Below, piece by piece: positions 1 to 8,565 of a stretch of DNA of 64,000 nucleotides. Under the pieces are notes generated by a model. It did no database searches, had not been told where the DNA came from, and saw only the letters and a list, made by a program, of their open reading frames with translations. The stretch lies in the NCBI RefSeq assembly GCF_003286645.3, contig NZ_CP127382.2:1178001-1242000 (forward strand), given 5' to 3'. How positions within the stretch are numbered: the stretch's first letter is position 1; each line of letters opens with the position of its first letter. Origin of the DNA: Aerococcus tenax. Its GTDB lineage: Bacteria > Bacillota > Bacilli > Lactobacillales > Aerococcaceae. Made by a program: the position numbers and the translations under genes.

Positions 1-42
1 TTGAAGATGAAAAGTTAGGGTTTTAAATCCATAATATATAGC

Positions 43-93
43 AAAACACCTCTTCAAAATGGAAAGGCAAGCCATTTGAAGAGGTGTTTTTTT
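43..93. terminator. Strong intrinsic terminator at left edge
   Basis: A near-perfect stem (43-62 against 72-91) with a 9-nt loop ends in a run of T on the plus strand and has A/T runs on both flanks. It can act in both directions. It probably ends a gene lying left of the window and insulates the accessory cluster that follows. Confidence 0.85.
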
Positions 94-208
94 AGCTAAT
101 CATTTTTTGAACTTTTCCCATTACTAATAATAAATATTCACATATGAATAATTAATTATTGAGACATTTTTGATGTTAATGTATTTACTAAGAACTTGAG
201 GTGAAAAA

Positions 209-358
209 ATGAAATTGGAACAAATAAGGGAAGTTGAAAAAAACAATACAGATCCTATAAATAAATTTTTTGATTATTCTTATTATAAAATATATTCAAA
301 ATTATTAAATATTGAACTCGATTTGCAATCCGAATTCTGTAGTAAAAAATATATTTAG
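209..358 (+). CDS. Small ORF, 49 aa, function unknown
   Basis: A 49-residue ORF starts at ATG 209, six bases after a GAGGTG ribosome-binding site. It reads MKLEQIREVEKNNTDPINKF and continues into a Tyr/Lys/Leu-rich stretch with one Cys near the C-terminus (FCSKKYI). There is no signal peptide and no double-Gly leader. A second ORF with an even better ribosome-binding site begins 15 bases downstream, followed by an MFS exporter, so it looks like the first gene of a small operon. A weak promoter-like pair (TTGAGA at 159-164, TATTTA at 182-187) lies just upstream. I do not recognise the family. It could be a precursor peptide exported by the MFS protein or simply a small regulatory protein. Confidence 0.5.
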   Translation: MKLEQIREVEKNNTDPINKFFDYSYYKIYSKLLNIELDLQSEFCSKKYI

Positions 359-373
359 AAAGGAGAAAAGTAC

Positions 374-547
374 ATGTCAAGTGTAAAAGGTCTTATTATC
401 ATTGCATAATTAGCAGATAATTTTAGTTCAGTAAGATATAAAAAACTTACCAAAAAATATAATTCTCTATATGCAGAACTGGATAAAGTAACTTTATTCA
501 TTTCTGCTTTTTTAGTAAATCATTCATTAGAAAGAGAGCAAAAATGA
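374..547 (+). pseudogene. Small ORF with in-frame TAA, or an 11-aa peptide gene
   Basis: An ATG at 374 follows a strong AAAGGAG site by eight bases and encodes MSSVKGLIIIA before a TAA at 407-409. The same frame then stays open for 45 more codons (LADNFSSVRYKKLTKKYNSL and on) and stops at a TGA that overlaps the ATG of the MFS gene (ATGA, 544-547). That coupling suggests an originally 57-codon gene broken by a nonsense mutation. The alternative is that the 11-residue hydrophobic peptide itself is the product. Leaderless short hydrophobic pheromones are known partners of Rgg regulators (SIP of RopB), and an Rgg-type gene lies 1.2 kb away. Both readings are inference. Confidence 0.5.
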
Positions 548-1764
548 TTAATTTCATTAAAAATAATAAACTTTTTGTCCGGATGACTGGGATAAACTTC
601 TTATCAAAAATTGGTGATAATTTGTTCTACACTGCGATGTTATCAGCAGCGATTTTATTACCCAATAGTAAATTAGCTGTTCTAATTGTATCTATTTCTG
701 AAAGCCTCCCGATTTTAATCAGCATATTTTTTGGTGTAATAGCTGATAAACAAAAAGGTAAAATAAATCAATTAATAGGGAGTTCACTTTTTAGGTCGCT
801 TATGTATATATGCATAGGTATAATTTTTAGATATCCTCAAAGTTTACTTTTGCTTCTGCTAGCATCATTTATGAACCTTTTATCAGATATTAGCGGAAAT
901 TACGCAACTGCGTTATTTTCACCTTTTACTAAAGCAATGATTGCCCCTCAAGACATGGAAACGGCACAAGGTTTTGTTAGCGTAGGAACACAATTAGTCG
1001 CCGTATTCGCAACCTTTATTGGGTCTTTATTACTAACTATCTATAGCAAGAGTATGCTAGCTATAATAAATGCATCGTTATTTCTATTAGTAGCTTTTTT
1101 ATATTATTTACTAAAGCCATCTTTAAAAGCTCAAGGTTTTAAAATAAAAAGTTTTACGAATACAAAGACGCTTTCAATTGTAAAAGAAAACTTAACATCC
1201 TTTATATCAAATCATAGCTTGTTAATTAATCTTATTCAATTAGCTATGCTCAATGGCTTTTTTGGTGGACAAACACCTTTATTTGCACTCTTTATAGAAG
1301 AAAACAACCAATTAAACTTTCTCTCTAATCCATTTAAAATTGCGCTCTTATCAGGTATCATAACCTTATCAATGATACTTGGGAGTAGTTTAACTACTTA
1401 TATTTTAAAGAAACAATCCATTTTTCATATAAATATCTTATCAGACTGCTTCATAGTCATCATAGCTATGACCTATTTATATAATAATATATGGGGTATC
1501 CTGGTCGGAAATTCTTGTCTTGCATTTTTACTTGGAATTGTTTCTCCTAGATTTTCTGCTAATGTAATCAATCAATATCCTGTCGATAGACTCGGTGGGG
1601 TTATCACAGTTATTAATGCCTTTTTAGTAATAATACCACCGTTAACTAGCGTTATTTTTCCTATGATATCGACTATTAACTTGAAACTCGCTTATATTTG
1701 TTTCATTGCTTATGCTTTAATTTTAATAATTATTAGTGTTTTAATAAATAAAATGGCGAAATAG
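544..1764 (+). CDS. MFS family transporter, probable efflux
   Basis: This 406-residue very hydrophobic protein has about twelve predicted membrane segments, the usual MFS length. A motif-A-like loop GVIADKQKGK follows the second helix (residues 64-73). No soluble domain is fused. The ATG overlaps the stop of the preceding small frame, implying translational coupling. The gene is AT-rich like the neighbouring rgg-type gene and unlike the genes after 2.7 kb, which suggests acquired DNA. Related exporters with an Rgg regulator often export drugs or peptides; the substrate cannot be read from sequence. The gene is convergent with the regulator, 14 bases apart. Confidence 0.85.
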   Translation: MINFIKNNKLFVRMTGINFLSKIGDNLFYTAMLSAAILLPNSKLAVLIVSISESLPILISIFFGVIADKQKGKINQLIGSSLFRSLMYICIGIIFRYPQSLLLLLLASFMNLLSDISGNYATALFSPFTKAMIAPQDMETAQGFVSVGTQLVAVFATFIGSLLLTIYSKSMLAIINASLFLLVAFLYYLLKPSLKAQGFKIKSFTNTKTLSIVKENLTSFISNHSLLINLIQLAMLNGFFGGQTPLFALFIEENNQLNFLSNPFKIALLSGIITLSMILGSSLTTYILKKQSIFHINILSDCFIVIIAMTYLYNNIWGILVGNSCLAFLLGIVSPRFSANVINQYPVDRLGGVITVINAFLVIIPPLTSVIFPMISTINLKLAYICFIAYALILIIISVLINKMAK

Positions 1765-1778
1765 TTAGATGATTTACA

Positions 1779-2639
1779 CTACAATAAACCAATAATATTA
1801 TCACGTAAAAAATTAGCAACTTCTTCATAACCCATATTGTTAACATCACTAATATACTTTTTAACAAGTTGTAAATCATTGTTTCTATTTTCTTGATAAT
1901 CCAAAATCATTTTTAAGCAATTTAGAACAGTTATTGAAAACATGTCTTGGTAACCTAAAATATTATCTAAGTGATTCATAAAATAAAAAGAATCATCATA
2001 TTTTCCTCTTTCCAATAATTCAAAAATAATATTTAAAATTATTAGATGAGTTCGATGCTTATTTTCTGGAATTTTCATATATAGAGAATTCCTTTTGCAA
2101 AAACCCTTTCCAAGAAATATGAGATCACTGTTTGATAATACATGCAGTGTATTACCAAAAATATATAATTCATATTCTGTCCATTCTTCGATGCTATATA
2201 AATAGCTTGCTATAAATTCTTTATCATCTTTCTTTATCTTATACTCTACTTTTAAATCATGAATAGCACATTCAATAACAAGTCTATTTAGTCGATTATA
2301 GTTTTCATTATTTTCAGAATATTTTTCAAAATTAATGAGCATCCTTTCAAGTCCTTCAATATCTTTACTTGAATGGTAATGAGAGATTAGCTTAGCTTGC
2401 TGAAAAAAGGCACTCGGCTCGTATTGATAATAAGCGTGCTCAAATTCTGCTAAACTCATATGAATAGCAGAAATTGCAGATATTAACTTATCAGCTGACA
2501 ACATAGTTTGGCCGTTTTCAAACTTGGATAACTGTGCTTGTGATAGCTGACTACTTGTCACATCTTTCATTTTCAGTCCTCTAGCTAATCGTAATTCTCT
2601 AAACAGTTCCCCCAAATGATGTGAATCTAATTTTGTCAA
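1779..2639 (-). CDS. Rgg/GadR/MutR-type transcriptional regulator
   Basis: The 286-residue length, an N-terminal XRE-like helix-turn-helix (about residues 9-65, including SQAQLSKFENG and the tail SLAEFEHAYYQY) and a helical C-terminal domain of tetratricopeptide type are characteristic of Rgg family proteins. Rgg proteins bind short hydrophobic peptides imported by Opp and switch promoters of nearby peptide or exporter genes. Here the exporter and two small ORFs are the natural targets. The gene is AT-rich and transcribed toward the MFS gene. The peptide ligand, if any, is not certain; the 11-residue frame at 374 is a candidate. Confidence 0.88.
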   Translation of the reverse strand: MTKLDSHHLGELFRELRLARGLKMKDVTSSQLSQAQLSKFENGQTMLSADKLISAISAIHMSLAEFEHAYYQYEPSAFFQQAKLISHYHSSKDIEGLERMLINFEKYSENNENYNRLNRLVIECAIHDLKVEYKIKKDDKEFIASYLYSIEEWTEYELYIFGNTLHVLSNSDLIFLGKGFCKRNSLYMKIPENKHRTHLIILNIIFELLERGKYDDSFYFMNHLDNILGYQDMFSITVLNCLKMILDYQENRNNDLQLVKKYISDVNNMGYEEVANFLRDNIIGLL

Positions 2640-2708
2640 ATAAGCGTTCTCCTTTCTAACTCACCCTATCAATATAATTAATAAAGTTTTAAAATAACTG
2701 TATTTGTA

Positions 2709-3569
2709 CTAGCCCCACCACAATTTAATCAAGGCTTGGATCCCATCATCTTCACTAAATTGATGGGTCAATTTTTGATAGAGGTCATAGGCCAGTTGGG
2801 TTCCGGGAAGTTTGAGCTCTTCTTTTTCAGCGACTTCAAGGGCAATTCTTAGGTCCTTGATAAAGTGTTTAACGAAGAAGCCTGGACTATAGTCATTTTT
2901 AAGAATACGGGGGCCATATTGGGCCAGGGAGAAATTCGCAGCTGCTCCACTGTTCAAGGTTTGAATCACTTGGTCCAAGTTCAAGTTATTATTTTTCGCA
3001 TAGGCCAGTGCCTCACACATCCCAGTCATGGTTCCAGCAATCATGATTTGATTAGCCATCTTAGCGTCTTGCCCCTTACCCGCAGGTCCAAAGTACTCTA
3101 TCTGTTGGCAAAAACTTACTAAAACGGGTTTGATTTGAGCTAAAATTTCTTCATCTCCGCCAACTAAAGTCGTTAAGCGCCCTTCTTGGGCTCCAATGTC
3201 CCCGCCCGTTACCGGCGCATCTAAAACACTCACGCCAAGTTCTTTTCCCTCTCGGTAAAGTTTAGCCGCTAGACTTGGACTAGAAGTAGTCATTTCGACA
3301 AAGATTTGCCCGGACCGGCAAGCTGAAAAGAGCCCTGCTTCTCCTAGGTAAACATCCTCGACATCGTGGGGATAACCTAAAATAGTGAACACTAAATCAG
3401 ATTGTTCAGCGATCTGACTCGGGGAATCAAGCCACTGAGCCCCCAAGTCAATTAAGGGCTGGGCCTTTTTTGCAGTTCGATTGTAAACATTAAGGGAATA
3501 ACCTGCTTGGATTAAATGACTGGCCATCGATTTTCCCATAACACCTAAGCCGATAAAACCGATTTTCAT
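2709..3569 (-). CDS. NAD(P)-dependent beta-hydroxyacid dehydrogenase
   Basis: A 286-residue protein of the 3-hydroxyisobutyrate / tartronate semialdehyde reductase family, which oxidises or reduces beta-hydroxy acids in the cytosol. Visible signatures are the Rossmann motif GLGVMG (7-12), NR at 30-31 suggesting NADP, TTSSP (94-98), DAPVTGG (117-123) and the catalytic Lys170 in KGQDAKMANQ with Asn173. Length and motifs are complete. It is a single-gene unit between the rgg gene and the divergent DUF308 gene. The precise substrate (hydroxyisobutyrate, glyoxylate or succinic semialdehyde type) cannot be decided from sequence. Confidence 0.9.
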   Translation of the reverse strand: MKIGFIGLGVMGKSMASHLIQAGYSLNVYNRTAKKAQPLIDLGAQWLDSPSQIAEQSDLVFTILGYPHDVEDVYLGEAGLFSACRSGQIFVEMTTSSPSLAAKLYREGKELGVSVLDAPVTGGDIGAQEGRLTTLVGGDEEILAQIKPVLVSFCQQIEYFGPAGKGQDAKMANQIMIAGTMTGMCEALAYAKNNNLNLDQVIQTLNSGAAANFSLAQYGPRILKNDYSPGFFVKHFIKDLRIALEVAEKEELKLPGTQLAYDLYQKLTHQFSEDDGIQALIKLWWG

Positions 3570-3685
3570 CTGACAACACCCTTTCTCCTAACAATGATTT
3601 TATTCTATTAATAGTTTACCATTGACTTGATATTTTAGCTCCTGCCTTGGCCGATTGTATGTAATAAGTCAATTCTTTGATTTTA

Positions 3686-3714
3686 TTGTATATTTTTGAT
3701 AAGGTTAATATATT
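3686..3714 (+). promoter_or_regulatory. Candidate promoter of the DUF308 gene
   Basis: TTGTAT (3686-3691) and TATATT (3709-3714) are separated by 17 bases and lie about 45 bases before the chosen start codon at 3758. The -35 box is only a partial match, so this is a modest call. Confidence 0.4.
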
Positions 3715-3757
3715 CAAGAACAAATTGACAAAACATTTCGACAAAGGAGACGATGGA

Positions 3758-4279
3758 ATGAATGAAAATCAACAAGGCGTAAAATGGGGCGAACTTATTG
3801 TAGGAATTATTTTTATTATCCTGGCCATTATTAGTTTTAGAAATCCGGGAGTAAGCTTAGTAAGCTTAATTTACTTTTATGCAGCCGGAGCGATTGTTTC
3901 TGGGATCGTGAACCTCTATACTCGCCATCAATTACGCCAAGTTAGTGACCAAAACTATACAGTCATGTTAATTGTGGGAATTTTGAATTTAATTATCGGG
4001 GTTATTTTATTTTTCAATGTGGAAATCGGTTTCCTAACCATTCCTTTCCTAGTAGCCATTTGGTTTATTTCTGAAGGAATCGGACTTCTAACTTCCAGCT
4101 CCCTAGTTGGTTTTGTGAGTCCCGTAGGTCGAGGCCTCTCCATTTTCCTAGGCATTGTTGGGATTATCGTTGCTATTTCGATCTTCTTTAATCCCCTATC
4201 TGCCTACTTTACAGTAGTCTTCTTGATTGGGGCTTACTTCTTATTCTCCGGTATTGCCCACATTATCCGGGCCTTATAG
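3758..4279 (+). CDS. DUF308 / HdeD-like membrane protein
   Basis: A 173-residue integral membrane protein with six hydrophobic segments arranged as three repeated helical hairpins (LIVGIIFIILAIISF, LIVGILNLIIGVILF, IFLGIVGIIVAISIF), the pattern of the HdeD/DUF308 family linked to acid resistance in enterobacteria. I start it at ATG 3758 because AAAGGAG ends eight bases upstream. An in-frame ATG farther upstream (3677) lacks a site and would add a charged 27-residue tail that looks untranslated. It is a single gene closed by a bidirectional terminator. Function in Gram-positives is not established. Confidence 0.8.
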   Translation: MNENQQGVKWGELIVGIIFIILAIISFRNPGVSLVSLIYFYAAGAIVSGIVNLYTRHQLRQVSDQNYTVMLIVGILNLIIGVILFFNVEIGFLTIPFLVAIWFISEGIGLLTSSSLVGFVSPVGRGLSIFLGIVGIIVAISIFFNPLSAYFTVVFLIGAYFLFSGIAHIIRAL

Positions 4280-4306
4280 TATTTGATAAAGAAAAGCAAT
4301 GAATTT

Positions 4307-4349
4307 AAAAGCGAACTTTACAATTTCAACCGGTAAAGTTCGCTTTTTT
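4307..4349. terminator. Bidirectional terminator between convergent genes
   Basis: The stem AAAGCGAACTTTAC (4308-4321) pairs with GTAAAGTTCGCTTT (4333-4346) and ends in T runs on either strand. It serves both the DUF308 gene and the TetR gene, whose stop codon at 4348 lies at its edge. Confidence 0.9.
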
Positions 4350-4920
4350 AATGGTCATAAAGATAACGATCGATAAAGTCAGTGAAGAGCTCCATATCCA
4401 GCTTTCCCTGCATCACTTGATTAATAAAAATAGCAAAAAGAAAGTCAACAACTTGGTCTGCTGAGTGTTTCTCAAAGGCCTGGTTGCGAATGTCCGGATC
4501 ATCTTCTAAGCATTGGACGAGATAGCCTTTTAAATGCTTGATGTAGCGATCCATTTGGGCATTAGCTTGTCCCTTTTGTGATTGAGAAAAGACCAAGGTA
4601 TGTTGGGAGAAGAAATGGGGGTACTTCTTGGCCCCCGCAGAAAATAACTGGTAAAGGGTCAAAAAGGCTTGAGATAAGGGCTGGCTGGACCGATTGAGGT
4701 GGTCAGCTTGATCAGGAATTAAAATATCCCGCCAGACTGCTGCCACAGTTTGCAACAATAAGTCATTCTTATCTTCAAAGTAGTTATATAAGACCCCTAA
4801 AGATATTTGACAGCGATTGGCTAAACGGCGCATATTGACTGCTTGGATCCCCTCTTCTTGGACCAATTGTAAGGCAACTTTTAAAATTTCTTGACTTGAA
4901 CTGACTTTGCGATTAACCAC
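4348..4920 (-). CDS. TetR-family transcriptional regulator
   Basis: The product has a typical TetR N-terminal helix-turn-helix: SQEILKVALQLVQEEGIQAV, then RRLANRCQISLGVLYNYF, then EDKNDLL, followed by a helical ligand domain. About 190 residues is normal. I prefer the GTG at 4920 because AAGGGGG precedes it at good spacing, while the farther ATG at 4950 has only a weak site. The target is unknown. The nearest candidates are the glutathione reductase gene upstream in the same direction, though a terminator separates them, and the convergent DUF308 gene. The ligand cannot be predicted. Confidence 0.85.
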   Translation of the reverse strand: MVNRKVSSSQEILKVALQLVQEEGIQAVNMRRLANRCQISLGVLYNYFEDKNDLLLQTVAAVWRDILIPDQADHLNRSSQPLSQAFLTLYQLFSAGAKKYPHFFSQHTLVFSQSQKGQANAQMDRYIKHLKGYLVQCLEDDPDIRNQAFEKHSADQVVDFLFAIFINQVMQGKLDMELFTDFIDRYLYDH

Positions 4921-4992
4921 AGAATGCCCCCTTCTCAAACCACTTCTCATGTTCTCTTTATTTTATCATTTAAGGCCAGCTTACTCAAAAGC

Positions 4993-5018
4993 AAAAAAGC
5001 TGGGATTTTCTCCCAGCT
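4993..5018 (-). terminator. Terminator after gor
   Basis: On the minus strand an 8-bp stem AGCTGGGA/TCCCAGCT is followed by six T. It lies about 25 bases beyond the gor stop codon. Confidence 0.88.
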
Positions 5019-5040
5019 AGATTCAAAACATGAAGCAAAC

Positions 5041-6393
5041 TTAACGCATAGTAACAAATTCTTCTGCTCCAGTTGGATGGAGGGCAATGGTTTGATCGAA
5101 TTGCTTCTTCGTCGCCCCCATTGAGATAGCCACTGCAAAGCCTTGTAACATTTCATCAGCACCAAAACCAATTCCATGAAGACCAATGATTTTCTCTTCA
5201 TCACCTAGGCAAACCAACTTCATATAAATACTTTCCCGGTTAGAGGTCATTCCTGAAATCATTGAGGTAAAGTTGGTGTCATAAGTGGTAATCTTTTGTC
5301 CTTCAAAAGCTTGCTTAGCAGCTTCCTCGGTGTAGCCCATGGTAATAATTGGTGGGTGGGCAAAAACAATGGAAGGCACCATATTATAGTCTAAATAGAA
5401 GGGATCCTGACCATTAAATAGATGATCTGATAGGGTCCGCCCCACCTTAATGGCTACAGGAGTTAATTCCACCTTGCCAATCACATCCCCAAAGGCATAG
5501 ACCTTGTTCGCGGTCGTATTATGGTAGTCATCGACCTTGATGTAACCCTTATCGGTTAACTCGATAGAGGTGTTTTCTAAACCAAGGTTTTCTGTATTCG
5601 GTTGACGACCAATGGCATAAAGCACCCGGTCACTAAGGACTTCATCATCTTCTTTGAAAGTGGTTTTAAAGGCACCATCTGCCGTTTTCTCAATTTTGGT
5701 TACGTTATGGTTGCTGAGCACGGTAATGCCCTGATTTTTCATATTTTCCATTAAGGATTCAGTGATTTTAGGTTCATAGTGACGCAGAGGCGTTTCATGG
5801 CGAACCGCCAAGGTCACATCTACCCCAAATTCTTGCAGCATACCGGCCATTTCTACAGCAATATAACCAGCGCCCACAATTAGTAAGGAGTCTGGTAATT
5901 CCTCCCAGTTAAAGACATCGTCACTCACATCCACTAAGTCAATGCCAGGAATCCCTTCAGGTAAGGCAGGACGGCCACCGGTGAGAACACTAATATGTTC
6001 GCCGTAAAATTGTTCTCCATCCACTTCCACAATATGGTCTTCAACAAACTTGGCATAACCCTTTTTGTAGTGGGTGCCCCGACTTTCAAAGCCTTTGAAG
6101 TAAGAATTGTGGACCCGGTCAATATATTCATCCCGGTGTTTTTTCAAAGTTTGAAAATCAAAGTTCTTCAAGGGCGCATCAATGCCGTAATCAGGAGCAT
6201 AGTCTCTTAGTAATTCCAGAATATGAGCCCCGTACCACATGCCTTTTTTAGGAACACAGCCTCGGTTGACACAGGTACCGCCGACTTCATCTTTTTCAAT
6301 GATGAGGGTCTTAGCTCCATATTCGGCTGCCCGGTTAGCAGAAGCAATCCCAGCACTTCCCCCACCGATAACTATATAATCAAATCTTTCCAT
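5041..6393 (-). CDS. gor: Glutathione-disulfide reductase
   Basis: This 450-residue flavoprotein reduces glutathione disulfide with NADPH. It shows the FAD motif GGGSAG (10-15), the redox-active pair C41/C46 in GGTCVNRGCVPKK, a second Rossmann motif GAGYIAVE (174-181), and two arginines in VRHETPLR (198, 204) that match the NADP-binding arginines of glutathione reductases rather than the NAD type. The C-terminal HPTGAEEF (439 onward) supplies the catalytic His/Glu. Length is standard. Its start lies 22 bases inside the preceding gene, so the two are translationally coupled. It gives thiol-based oxidative stress defence; no glutathione synthase is visible here. Confidence 0.95.
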   Translation of the reverse strand: MERFDYIVIGGGSAGIASANRAAEYGAKTLIIEKDEVGGTCVNRGCVPKKGMWYGAHILELLRDYAPDYGIDAPLKNFDFQTLKKHRDEYIDRVHNSYFKGFESRGTHYKKGYAKFVEDHIVEVDGEQFYGEHISVLTGGRPALPEGIPGIDLVDVSDDVFNWEELPDSLLIVGAGYIAVEMAGMLQEFGVDVTLAVRHETPLRHYEPKITESLMENMKNQGITVLSNHNVTKIEKTADGAFKTTFKEDDEVLSDRVLYAIGRQPNTENLGLENTSIELTDKGYIKVDDYHNTTANKVYAFGDVIGKVELTPVAIKVGRTLSDHLFNGQDPFYLDYNMVPSIVFAHPPIITMGYTEEAAKQAFEGQKITTYDTNFTSMISGMTSNRESIYMKLVCLGDEEKIIGLHGIGFGADEMLQGFAVAISMGATKKQFDQTIALHPTGAEEFVTMR

Positions 6394-7064
6394 TCGTTAA
6401 AATCCTTTCCTAGAAAACGACGTTTCTCTTGAGCTTCTTTAGCGGCTTCATGGGCTTGATAGCCCCGACTTGGAATAAAGTCAATGCCTTGTTTTCTTTG
6501 CAGCTGATTTATTTTTTCGGCATCACTAATATAGACATCAGCCGTCACTTCCTCCTTAGCTGTTAAATAACAGTAGGTCAAGCTTTGACTCGCAGGCACT
6601 TCAACCTGACTACGCCCTTGGTTATCATAGGCTAGGTAGATGAGTTGGCCAGCTGGGTTATATTTGTAGGCATATACCACAATCCAATGGTTGCCATAGC
6701 TACTTTTTAGCGGTTTTTGAAGACCCACAATAAATGGCCCATAACCCTGGTCGATCAAATCTGGCAAATTAATCTCAGTCAGTAAGCCCGCCTTGACTTG
6801 ATAAGGCATATTTTCACAGAACATGGATAAAGCTAGGGCGATATCCCAAATAAAACTTCCGCGATAAGGTCGCTTATCATCAACAATTTCTTTAAAACCT
6901 GCTACTAAAGTGTCCTTATCTAAGTCGACCCCGGTGTCTTTGAGCGTATGATAATGTACCAGGACACTACAGCAGTAGGATCCACAAATTCCTGGATTGC
7001 TAGAGTTCTTCCAGGAGCGATAGCGGTTAAACGCCTTGGGATCCAAGCCTTTCCAATCTGTCAT
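6372..7064 (-). CDS. Hypothetical protein, possible papain-like (C39-like) fold
   Basis: A 230-residue soluble protein with no signal peptide. I do not recognise it firmly. A Cys-rich motif GICGSYCCSVLVHY (Cys27 best placed at a helix start), a later GNHWIVVYAY (His126) and AYDNQGR (Asp147) have the order and flavour of the Cys-His-Asp triad of papain-like C39-type domains. The C-terminus is a charged helix. It is encoded directly upstream of gor with a 22-base overlap, so its expression is tied to glutathione reductase. A thiol-related or peptide-cleaving role is conjecture. The ATG at 7064 is used. Confidence 0.65.
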   Translation of the reverse strand: MTDWKGLDPKAFNRYRSWKNSSNPGICGSYCCSVLVHYHTLKDTGVDLDKDTLVAGFKEIVDDKRPYRGSFIWDIALALSMFCENMPYQVKAGLLTEINLPDLIDQGYGPFIVGLQKPLKSSYGNHWIVVYAYKYNPAGQLIYLAYDNQGRSQVEVPASQSLTYCYLTAKEEVTADVYISDAEKINQLQRKQGIDFIPSRGYQAHEAAKEAQEKRRFLGKDFNEWKDLII

Positions 7065-7239
7065 TCTACTCGCCTCTTTCTATATAAGTTTATTCTAGCA
7101 TGTTTATTGTCGATCTAAAACGAAAGCGCTCAATCACTTATAAATAATTTTAAAAAAATAGCTAAAGATGCTTAAAATGATTGTAATTTAAGCTGATTTA
7201 GGCTAAAGTTTAAAGGATTGATACTCTTTCTGAAAGTAG

Positions 7240-8445
7240 GTGACTTACTTGCTAGAAGATGGCAAAGCCTTCTTACCAGGAGCAATTCAATCCATACTGA
7301 TGACCATCTTATTGGTCAGCCTGTTCTTTCCATTTTATATAACCATTGTTGTTTTTGGGGTCGTTTTTACCTTGTTGTTGGCCACCGGAATGCTCTCGGC
7401 CAAACACTGGCCAGATGACCCTTTAATCACAAGTTTATTTTCCTTCCCTTTTTATGCCTTTTTAATCTCTATTGTGCATGAAAATTGGGTGGGTGGACTG
7501 ATCTCAGTTGGTTTATTAATTGCCCTTATTTATTCGATTTACTATACGAAACAGGTTCGACCAGACTATCTAACCGAAATCGTAAACATTACTTTAATTG
7601 CAAGTATTATCATTTTTATTTTTACACTCTTAGAGCACTTTGATATCATCTCAGAATGGGATTATACCTTTATCTCTCCTGCCATGAATAAGGTGCACCC
7701 TGACCGGGTAGAGGCCACATTTTTTAACCCGAATTATTTCGCTATGATGCTAGAATTCTTTATCGTTATCGCCATGTATCGAATGAAGACTACTAAGCAT
7801 TTAGCTAAAAAATTGACCTGTCTCTTTTTAATTGCTTGTAATTTACTAGCCATTGTCTATACCGGCTGCCGAACCAGTGCCATCGTGATTATAGGCGCCT
7901 CTTATGTTTTCTTTTATGTGATCGGCTATAAGAAAACCGCCATCTACTCCCTACTAGGTCTCAGTATCTTAGGACTGATCGCTTGGGGGATGGGTCTTAT
8001 GCCACGCTTTGACGACTTAGCTTATGCCTTTTCCGACCGCTTCGACATCTGGCAAACCGGCTGGCAGGCCTTTAAGGATAACGTCTGGTTTGGCCAAGGG
8101 CCCTTGACCTATATGCATGTATACAGTGAATACACTACTAAGTATACCCAGCATGCCCATAATATTTTCCTAGATACGCTCTTATCCTATGGTATCATCG
8201 GGTCGAGCCTCCTGGTTTATCCCCTTTACCGGCTAGGAAGGATGCTCAATGAGATGCGGCGATATTCAAGTATCCGCCCCGAACTGGCATTAATCTGTAG
8301 TTTGCTTAGTGTGGTATTAATTCACGGCCTAACCGATGTGACGATCTTTTGGATCCAAACCGCTGGCTTACTGATGGCCATTGTATTAGTCGGTCCTAAC
8401 CTCCTTAAGACAGCCAAGGAAAAAGCAAATCAATTAGAAGAATAG
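7240..8445 (+). CDS. O-antigen ligase/polymerase-like membrane protein
   Basis: A polytopic membrane protein of about 400 residues with roughly ten helices. A long outer loop carries TGCRTSAIVII and later QHAHNIFLDTLLSYG, the conserved pattern of the Wzy/WaaL O-antigen ligase family. These enzymes join or polymerise lipid-linked glycans outside the membrane. No glycosyltransferase cluster surrounds it, so it is an orphan, as in many Gram-positives. The start is uncertain: GTG 7240 gives the longest frame, but TTG 7249 sits five bases after AGGTGA. A terminator follows at 8468. Confidence 0.78.
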   Translation: MTYLLEDGKAFLPGAIQSILMTILLVSLFFPFYITIVVFGVVFTLLLATGMLSAKHWPDDPLITSLFSFPFYAFLISIVHENWVGGLISVGLLIALIYSIYYTKQVRPDYLTEIVNITLIASIIIFIFTLLEHFDIISEWDYTFISPAMNKVHPDRVEATFFNPNYFAMMLEFFIVIAMYRMKTTKHLAKKLTCLFLIACNLLAIVYTGCRTSAIVIIGASYVFFYVIGYKKTAIYSLLGLSILGLIAWGMGLMPRFDDLAYAFSDRFDIWQTGWQAFKDNVWFGQGPLTYMHVYSEYTTKYTQHAHNIFLDTLLSYGIIGSSLLVYPLYRLGRMLNEMRRYSSIRPELALICSLLSVVLIHGLTDVTIFWIQTAGLLMAIVLVGPNLLKTAKEKANQLEE

Positions 8446-8467
8446 AAAATCACTTCGATAATAAAAG

Positions 8468-8505
8468 TAGCTCACTCTACATTCTGTAGAATGAGCTATT
8501 TTTTA
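8468..8505 (+). terminator. Terminator after the O-antigen-ligase-like gene
   Basis: TAGCTCA...TGAGCTA with an inner TCTACA/TGTAGA stem (one mismatch) is followed by six T on the plus strand. Confidence 0.85.
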
Positions 8506-8512
8506 TTGGCTT

Positions 8513-8541
8513 AAAAAAAGCACCCCGCTAAGCGAGGTGCT
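8513..8541 (-). terminator. Terminator after surface protein A
   Basis: On the minus strand the stem GCACCTCGCT/AGCGGGGTGC is followed by seven T, just past the stop of the 2017-aa surface protein. Confidence 0.88.
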
Positions 8542-8565
8542 GGAAGAGAAGCTAATCAGTGAAGA

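Noticed and set aside
7112..7127. CcpA-like site ACGAAAGCGCTCAAT between divergent genes
   Set aside because: Two core mismatches, including the first T and the late C, so too weak to list.
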